Shown here piece after piece: positions 28,192-32,217 of a stretch of 32,217 bases of DNA. Under the pieces are notes generated by a model. It was not told the DNA's origin. It worked only from the letters and a program-made list of their open reading frames with translations, and made no database searches. Source of the stretch: Desulfobacteraceae bacterium (GTDB lineage Bacteria; Desulfobacterota; DSM-4660; Desulfatiglandales; Desulfatiglandaceae). The position numbers and the translations under genes are program-made. Location: positions 1 through 32,217 of the forward strand of contig JAUWMR010000051.1 of the NCBI GenBank assembly GCA_030613055.1, in the 5' to 3' direction. Every line of letters starts with the position of its first letter. Within the stretch, counting starts at the first letter, position 1.

Positions 28192-30290
28192 TGCATTTTC
28201 TCCTCTTTGTCCTCACAGGGTGATATGTTGCACAAAAGGACTCTTAGGCTGGTGGCACCCATAACCGGGTCCATAGACTCATGAGAATTGTCGGTCAGTA
28301 TATTGATATTGGATATATCCCAACCGTGTCCCGGGTCCTTAATCTCAGGGAACCACCATCCATGTTCGGCCACGATGACAAGAGGATCAATCCCATTGTT
28401 CAGTTTGGCGCGCTCCTTCACACGGCCCCTTGGCGACTCTATAAAGACCCAGTCACCTTCCTCGATCCCATGTTTTTTGGCTGTCTCAGGGTGGATCTCT
28501 ACAATGGGATCGGGCCTGATCTCCCTCAGCCAGGGAATCATGCGGTTTGCGGAATGGAAAAAGGTAGGGGTCCGCAGCCCCGCATTGAGAATATACGGGT
28601 AGTCCCCAATGAGGTCGGGCCGGGAAACAGGGCTTTCCGGGATCTCCGTATATTTGGGAAGGGGATCATGCCCCCATTTCTCTAATATAGTCGAGTAGAG
28701 TTCCACTTTCCCGGTGGGGGTGGAAAAACCCTTCTCTTTGTATTTATAATAGACCTGGTCGCCTTTCAGATATCCCTTTTCTTTGAACTCCTCCCAGGTT
28801 AAGCCCGCAGGTTCAAGCAGGTAGTCAAGGGCGTCCTCCACAGTGTCCCACCATTCCTGCCCCATCTTTTTACCTAATTCCTGAAAGATCTTGTGGTCCT
28901 GCCAGCATTCCCCGATCTCCACTGCCTTCTGTCTTGCCAACACATAACCGTGCCGCTTCCAGTTGTCTGCTACATGGTTCTGCTCAAGCCAGGTCCCGGC
29001 GGGAAGAAAAATATCGGCAAGTTCTGCAGTGGGGGTGAGAAAGAAATCAATCACAGCAAGGAAATCAAGCTTTTTTAAGGCCTCATAGGCCTCCCTGGCA
29101 TTTGCCCTTGTTGACACGGGATTCGTGCCGCACAGCAGCCCCGCTTTCAGAGGATAAGGTTTTCCGGTAAGGATGGCGTCCCATGCCACCTTGGGGGTGA
29201 TGAGTGCCACGCGGGAGGCCAACTTATACTGATCGCCACCTAAGCGCTTCTTCCATTGTTCTTTGGAGAGGTCCCTGTGCCGGGAGAACTGGGAGACCGT
29301 GCGTACCGGTGGTGGCACAAAAAAGGCATTTCCACCCGGTGCGTCCAGGTTGCCTGTTGCTGCCATAAGGCCTGTGAGGATACGGGTGCAGTCCGTGCAG
29401 TTCAGGGTCTGTTCCGTAGGCACGCCCCAGTTGATACACGCGGGCTTTGTGACAGCATACATCCTTGCCGCCTTTCGGATCATGTCCTGTTGCACCCAGG
29501 TAATCTCTTCCACCTTTTCCGGGGGATACTCCCTGACCCTTTCCACAAAGGCATCCCAGCCGTTGATGTATTTATCAACAAATTCCTTATCGTAAAGTTC
29601 TTCTTCAATGATAACGTTAAGGAAACCCATGGCCAGGGCCGCGTCCGTCCCCGGACGAAGTTGAAGCCAGAGATTCGCTTTTTTTGCAAGAAAACCCTTT
29701 CGTGGATCAATGACGATCAGTTTGGCCCCTTTCTTGTAAGCTCTCCAGAAATCCACACCTTTATGCTCATCCGGGTTGGTCCACTGGGGGTTGCATGCCC
29801 ACATGACGATGCACCGGGGGCCACCGCTCCAGTCGGACACAGGCAAATTGCCACAGGTAATCAGGGTTGCCCCGACACGAGAGACATAGCACATGTGCCC
29901 CGCCGTAAGGACATTGGGTGTGCCTAAGAGGTTGGCGAAGCGATATAGATGGCTCTCGTAATCCCTCCCTGTTCCTTGACCTATGACGATGGACTCCGGC
30001 CCGTACTTTTTGATAACATCATTAAACTTCTCAGCCACGGTATCCAGGGCCTCATCCCAGGTGATCCGTTCCCAACCATTGTCACTTTTTTTCATGGGAT
30101 AGAGGACCCTGTCGGGATGGTAGGCTAATTGGGTGATGGCGAGGCACTTGCTGCACAGGGTGCCGTGACTGATTGGGGAATCAGGATCCCCTTCCACCTT
30201 GATCACCTTGCCGTCCTTTACATGGGCTATGACGCCACACCCACCGTGACAACTTCGGCAGGCAGTTCTAACCCTTTTTGGTTCTCCCAT
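28188..30290 (-). CDS. Molybdopterin (Mo/W-bis-MGD) oxidoreductase, DMSO-reductase superfamily
   Basis: 700 residues. An N-terminal [4Fe-4S] motif has Cys11, Cys14, Cys18 and Cys46 (CRSCHGGC ... LCSKC). MopB core motifs follow (GWERITWDEALD, GPESIVIGQGTGRDYESHLYRFANLLGT, WACNPQWTNPDEHKG, LIVIDPRKG, RPGTDAALAMGFLNVIIEE, LCGTNPVSTRANAREAYEAL), and a C-terminal cofactor-binding domain (IPWLREIRPDPIVEIHPETA). Cys134 in AGHMCYVSR sits where related enzymes carry the Mo/W ligand. No Tat signal, so cytosolic. Substrate is unknown; it is not a formate dehydrogenase by this site and no acetylene-hydratase aspartate follows Cys14 (His15 instead). GGAG 8-9 nt upstream supports the ATG. Confidence 0.93.
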   Translation of the reverse strand: MGEPKRVRTACRSCHGGCGVIAHVKDGKVIKVEGDPDSPISHGTLCSKCLAITQLAYHPDRVLYPMKKSDNGWERITWDEALDTVAEKFNDVIKKYGPESIVIGQGTGRDYESHLYRFANLLGTPNVLTAGHMCYVSRVGATLITCGNLPVSDWSGGPRCIVMWACNPQWTNPDEHKGVDFWRAYKKGAKLIVIDPRKGFLAKKANLWLQLRPGTDAALAMGFLNVIIEEELYDKEFVDKYINGWDAFVERVREYPPEKVEEITWVQQDMIRKAARMYAVTKPACINWGVPTEQTLNCTDCTRILTGLMAATGNLDAPGGNAFFVPPPVRTVSQFSRHRDLSKEQWKKRLGGDQYKLASRVALITPKVAWDAILTGKPYPLKAGLLCGTNPVSTRANAREAYEALKKLDFLAVIDFFLTPTAELADIFLPAGTWLEQNHVADNWKRHGYVLARQKAVEIGECWQDHKIFQELGKKMGQEWWDTVEDALDYLLEPAGLTWEEFKEKGYLKGDQVYYKYKEKGFSTPTGKVELYSTILEKWGHDPLPKYTEIPESPVSRPDLIGDYPYILNAGLRTPTFFHSANRMIPWLREIRPDPIVEIHPETAKKHGIEEGDWVFIESPRGRVKERAKLNNGIDPLVIVAEHGWWFPEIKDPGHGWDISNINILTDNSHESMDPVMGATSLRVLLCNISPCEDKEEKMQ

Positions 30291-30341
30291 TTTTTTTACT
30301 CCTTAAATGTTTGGCAACGTCCAAATAAGTTCGAATGGTCT

Positions 30342-30520
30342 AAAATTGAAGGCTTCGAAAAAAGTCTCCAAGGCTGTCACTCCCGCCCCGTACTTGACGC
30401 GGGGCGGGAATTACAATAAAGCATTTAATCCGCCAAAGGCGGACAAGCCAGCCAGAGGCAGACAGGGGTTTAATTCCCCGTAGCTTGTCGGAGCGTAACG
30501 GAGATCCCGCCTGAGCGGGG
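30342..30520. repeat. Dispersed repeat block and hairpins between MopB and GH130 genes
   Basis: 30342-30389 is an inverted copy of 7701-7748 (41 of 48 positions identical: GGGGCGGG, TGAC, GCCTTGGAGACT, CGAAGCC, TCAA). The CCCGCCCC/GGGGCGGG hairpin (about 30382-30408), a TCCGCC/GGCGGA hairpin near 30430 and a CCCGC/GCGGG hairpin near 30508 follow. No gene is seen between 30291 and 30539, and none of the hairpins has a terminator-like T-run on the minus strand. Confidence 0.75.
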
Positions 30521-30539
30521 CTGCGAGGTAGTTCATTTA

Positions 30540-31445
30540 TCAATTTGTAATTTTAATAGCAGAAAGGAGATCATCTATGTGGGCGGTGACAAGACAAATG
30601 GAGGTATCAGCGGCACCATAGTATATTTTAAGCTCACCATCCTTTTCCAAGATTGCCCCACAGGTAAAGACAACATTTGGAACCTCGCCAACGCGCTCAT
30701 AGTATTCAGTGGGTGATAAAATAGGCTCCTCTGAGCGACCAATAAGCCTGGATGGATTCTTTATATCAAGGAGGGCAACGCCAAGTCTGTAAATAGGGCC
30801 TGCAGATGTCATCTTGACACCATGGTATATAAGAAGCCAGCCCTTCTCCGTTCGGATAGGTGGGGCACCAGGGCCAATCCTGTCTGCATCCCAATAGCCC
30901 TGCCGGGTCTCAAAGACGACCTTTGAGTCTCCCCAATAAATGAGATCATTGGAGTACGATATCCAAGTGGCTATCCCCGCAGCCATGGGTCTGTCAAATC
31001 GGATAAACTTTCCATTAAACTTCTTAGGAAACATAACGGCATTTTTATTTACTGGCTCGGAGATAAGGCCGATCCGTTCAAATTTCTCAAAGTCTTCTGT
31101 TTTAGCTAAGGCAAGGCGAGGAGAGTAGTGGGAATAGGCGGTGTAGATGATGTAGTAGGTTCCATCCATCTTAGTGATTCTTGGATCCTCCAGACCCCTT
31201 TTCTCATATGTTTTAAAGGGCTCCTGATCCGATGGAGAAAGAGCAGGCTTTTTACCTATCTCAAATTTCATGCCGTCTTTGCTCCTTGCAAGCCAGAGCG
31301 AGGATTTGCCTTCCACTCCCTCAACCCTGACTAAGAGGATATATTCATCCTTATAGACCGTGGCTGCAGCATTAAAAACTGTATTACAAGGAACAGGTAT
31401 GTCTTCAGCCCTAATGATGGGATTTCCTCTAAATCTTTCGATCAT
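30540..31445 (-). CDS. GH130-family beta-mannoside phosphorylase/hydrolase
   Basis: 301 residues with the five-bladed propeller pattern of GH130: NAAATVYKDEYILLVRVEG near residue 25, the catalytic-acid Asp in RGLEDPRITKMDGTYYIIYTAYS, AVMFPKKFNGKFIRFDRP, GPGAPPIRTEKGWLLIYHG, YRLGVALLDIKNPSRLIGR and VPNVVFTCGAI. Members phosphorolyse or hydrolyse beta-mannosides. Whether this is a phosphorylase depends on phosphate-binding basic residues that I cannot assign safely. No signal peptide, so cytosolic. GGAGG 8 nt before the ATG supports the start. The glycosyltransferase upstream suggests a separate glycan-metabolism group. Confidence 0.9.
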   Translation of the reverse strand: MIERFRGNPIIRAEDIPVPCNTVFNAAATVYKDEYILLVRVEGVEGKSSLWLARSKDGMKFEIGKKPALSPSDQEPFKTYEKRGLEDPRITKMDGTYYIIYTAYSHYSPRLALAKTEDFEKFERIGLISEPVNKNAVMFPKKFNGKFIRFDRPMAAGIATWISYSNDLIYWGDSKVVFETRQGYWDADRIGPGAPPIRTEKGWLLIYHGVKMTSAGPIYRLGVALLDIKNPSRLIGRSEEPILSPTEYYERVGEVPNVVFTCGAILEKDGELKIYYGAADTSICLVTAHIDDLLSAIKITN

Positions 31446-31638
31446 CTCCCTACCCTCCGTTAGACAATTTCTAACCTATATTATCGGCAAAAAATGTTTA
31501 AATCTTTAATTTTGGTTCATATGGGGCAGGTTATACAAGTTGATTTAAACAGGTCAAGGAAAAAAGATGGGGATTTTATTTAACAGCACCTCACCTCTTG
31601 AGCCCTGGATCGCTTGAATCGGCTTTCTCAGTTACAAT
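31446..31638. other. Short spacer between GH130 and glycosyltransferase genes
   Basis: 193 bp, AT-rich. Only the GH130 ribosome site stands out. GATAATATAGG (minus strand, near 31479) could be part of a -10 region, but no matching -35 was found. Confidence 0.35.
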
Positions 31639-32217
31639 TTACTCAAATAATCGTTGATCTTTCAGAATCTTATTATAGACTGCCATATGTTTAGAGGAGA
31701 CAATCTGCCAGGAGAGATGCTTTTCGACATACCTTCTGGCATGATCAGAAAACTCCTTTGCCAGATTCTTGTCTGTCAGAATTTTGATTATGGCCTCTGT
31801 CAGCTCAGCGTCTGTGTCGGCCACAAGACCACTTCGGGTTTTTTGAATTGAATCAACAAGGGCCTGGGTATCGGAAGAGACAACCATTGGTTTTGCGAAG
31901 GCAAGACAATGAGCCATAATCCCGCTTTGCGCACCCTTAAGATATGGAAGGACGGCTACATCAGCCGATGAAAGAATAAGATCAAATCTCTGCTCTGGAA
32001 ATGGTCCCAGTAAGACCTTTATCTTATCCTTTGCCCTTGATTTAGCTACAAATTCAAGAAACTCATCCCGATAGGCAATATCCTCTGGTCTCCTGGCTGC
32101 AGATGCAATGAGAAGAAGGGCATCATCGACATCCTCTGCTATCTTTGGAAAAAGCCTGACCACTCGCTCAAAGTTTTTGCTTCTTCTAAAATAACCCTGA
32201 AGCAGGACTATCTTTTT
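31639..32217 (-). CDS. Glycosyltransferase family 4-like protein, C-terminal part (5' end outside window)
   Basis: The frame is open to the window edge (32217), 192 residues, beginning KKIVLLQGYFRRSKNFERVVRLF. It shows the C-terminal Rossmann half of GT-B enzymes: DDALLLIASAARRPED, VLLGPFPEQRFDLILSSADVAVLPYLKGAQSGIMAHCLAFAKPMVVSSD and a closing helix HLSWQIVSSKHMAVYNKIL. The GT4 signature glutamate is not obvious here (GIMAHCLAFAKP where many have E-x7-E), so subgroup and donor are unknown. The N-terminal acceptor domain lies beyond the window. Confidence 0.85.
   Translation of the reverse strand, partial: KKIVLLQGYFRRSKNFERVVRLFPKIAEDVDDALLLIASAARRPEDIAYRDEFLEFVAKSRAKDKIKVLLGPFPEQRFDLILSSADVAVLPYLKGAQSGIMAHCLAFAKPMVVSSDTQALVDSIQKTRSGLVADTDAELTEAIIKILTDKNLAKEFSDHARRYVEKHLSWQIVSSKHMAVYNKILKDQRLFE

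Noticed and set aside
29256-29927. 223-codon plus-strand frame opposite the MopB gene
   Set aside because: It is an antisense shadow of a clearly conserved enzyme with intact motifs across the same bases.

Overview
The window looks like a chromosomal piece of an uncultured Desulfobacterota (deltaproteobacterial) or similar Gram-negative anaerobe. This is inferred from protein content: an exosortase/PEP-CTERM exopolysaccharide locus, outer-membrane lipoproteins, TSP3-OmpA proteins, and a molybdopterin oxidoreductase with its Fe-S partner. No rRNA, tRNA, CRISPR array or phage gene was seen, so taxonomy is not firm.

Layout. (1) 1-1.95 kb is an accessory strip: the 3' end of an ISL3-type insertion sequence that cuts the tail off an AbiEii-like toxin, the toxin's small partner, and a VapBC-like toxin-antitoxin pair bracketed by 27-bp inverted repeats. 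(2) 1.97-19.35 kb, all on the minus strand, is the envelope/EPS locus. In transcription order it holds a ParA ATPase, a BY-kinase homologue whose P-loop lysine is missing, a Wzz/GNVR chain-length protein, a Cys-rich lipoprotein, a TSP3-OmpA lipoprotein, a SPOR-Fn3-polysaccharide-export fusion, an outer-membrane beta-barrel, a PEP-CTERM substrate with its terminator, a polysaccharide deacetylase, a FemAB-like protein, a four-helix-bundle protein, a DegT aminotransferase, the exosortase, a YdcF-like protein and EpsI. (3) 20.2-23.0 kb, plus strand, encodes a PrsT-type TPR lipoprotein. (4) 23.1-27.6 kb, minus strand, holds a TSP3-OmpA paralogue, a FlgO-like lipoprotein, a GAF-GGDEF diguanylate cyclase and the priming sugar transferase. 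(5) 27.7-32.2 kb holds a MopB oxidoreductase with a ferredoxin-like subunit, a GH130 glycoside phosphorylase/hydrolase and a truncated glycosyltransferase.

How the genes work together. The sugar transferase would start a lipid-linked polysaccharide. GNVR and the ATPases would set chain length, and the SPOR-Fn3-export protein plus the beta-barrel would pass the polymer through the envelope. The deacetylase, FemAB-like and aminotransferase proteins would modify polymer or precursor. Exosortase with EpsI would process the PEP-CTERM protein. The diguanylate cyclase beside the priming transferase suggests c-di-GMP control.

The standout signal is a 9-bp minisatellite (plus strand GGGTTTGTT and variants; NPT, NEP/NKP or TQQ in the coding frames). 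It occurs in eight arrays, all between 2.6 and 8.6 kb. Seven share one orientation. Arrays sit inside or at the ends of six adjacent genes, in-frame, in predicted surface loops or N-/C-terminal tails. One array supplies both the stop codon of the aminotransferase and the start codon of the exosortase. The G-rich strand fits a G-quadruplex pattern and the mRNA strand is nearly free of G. Other dispersed repeats (a roughly 70-bp module at 7.7, 13.8 and 30.4 kb) also supply gene ends.
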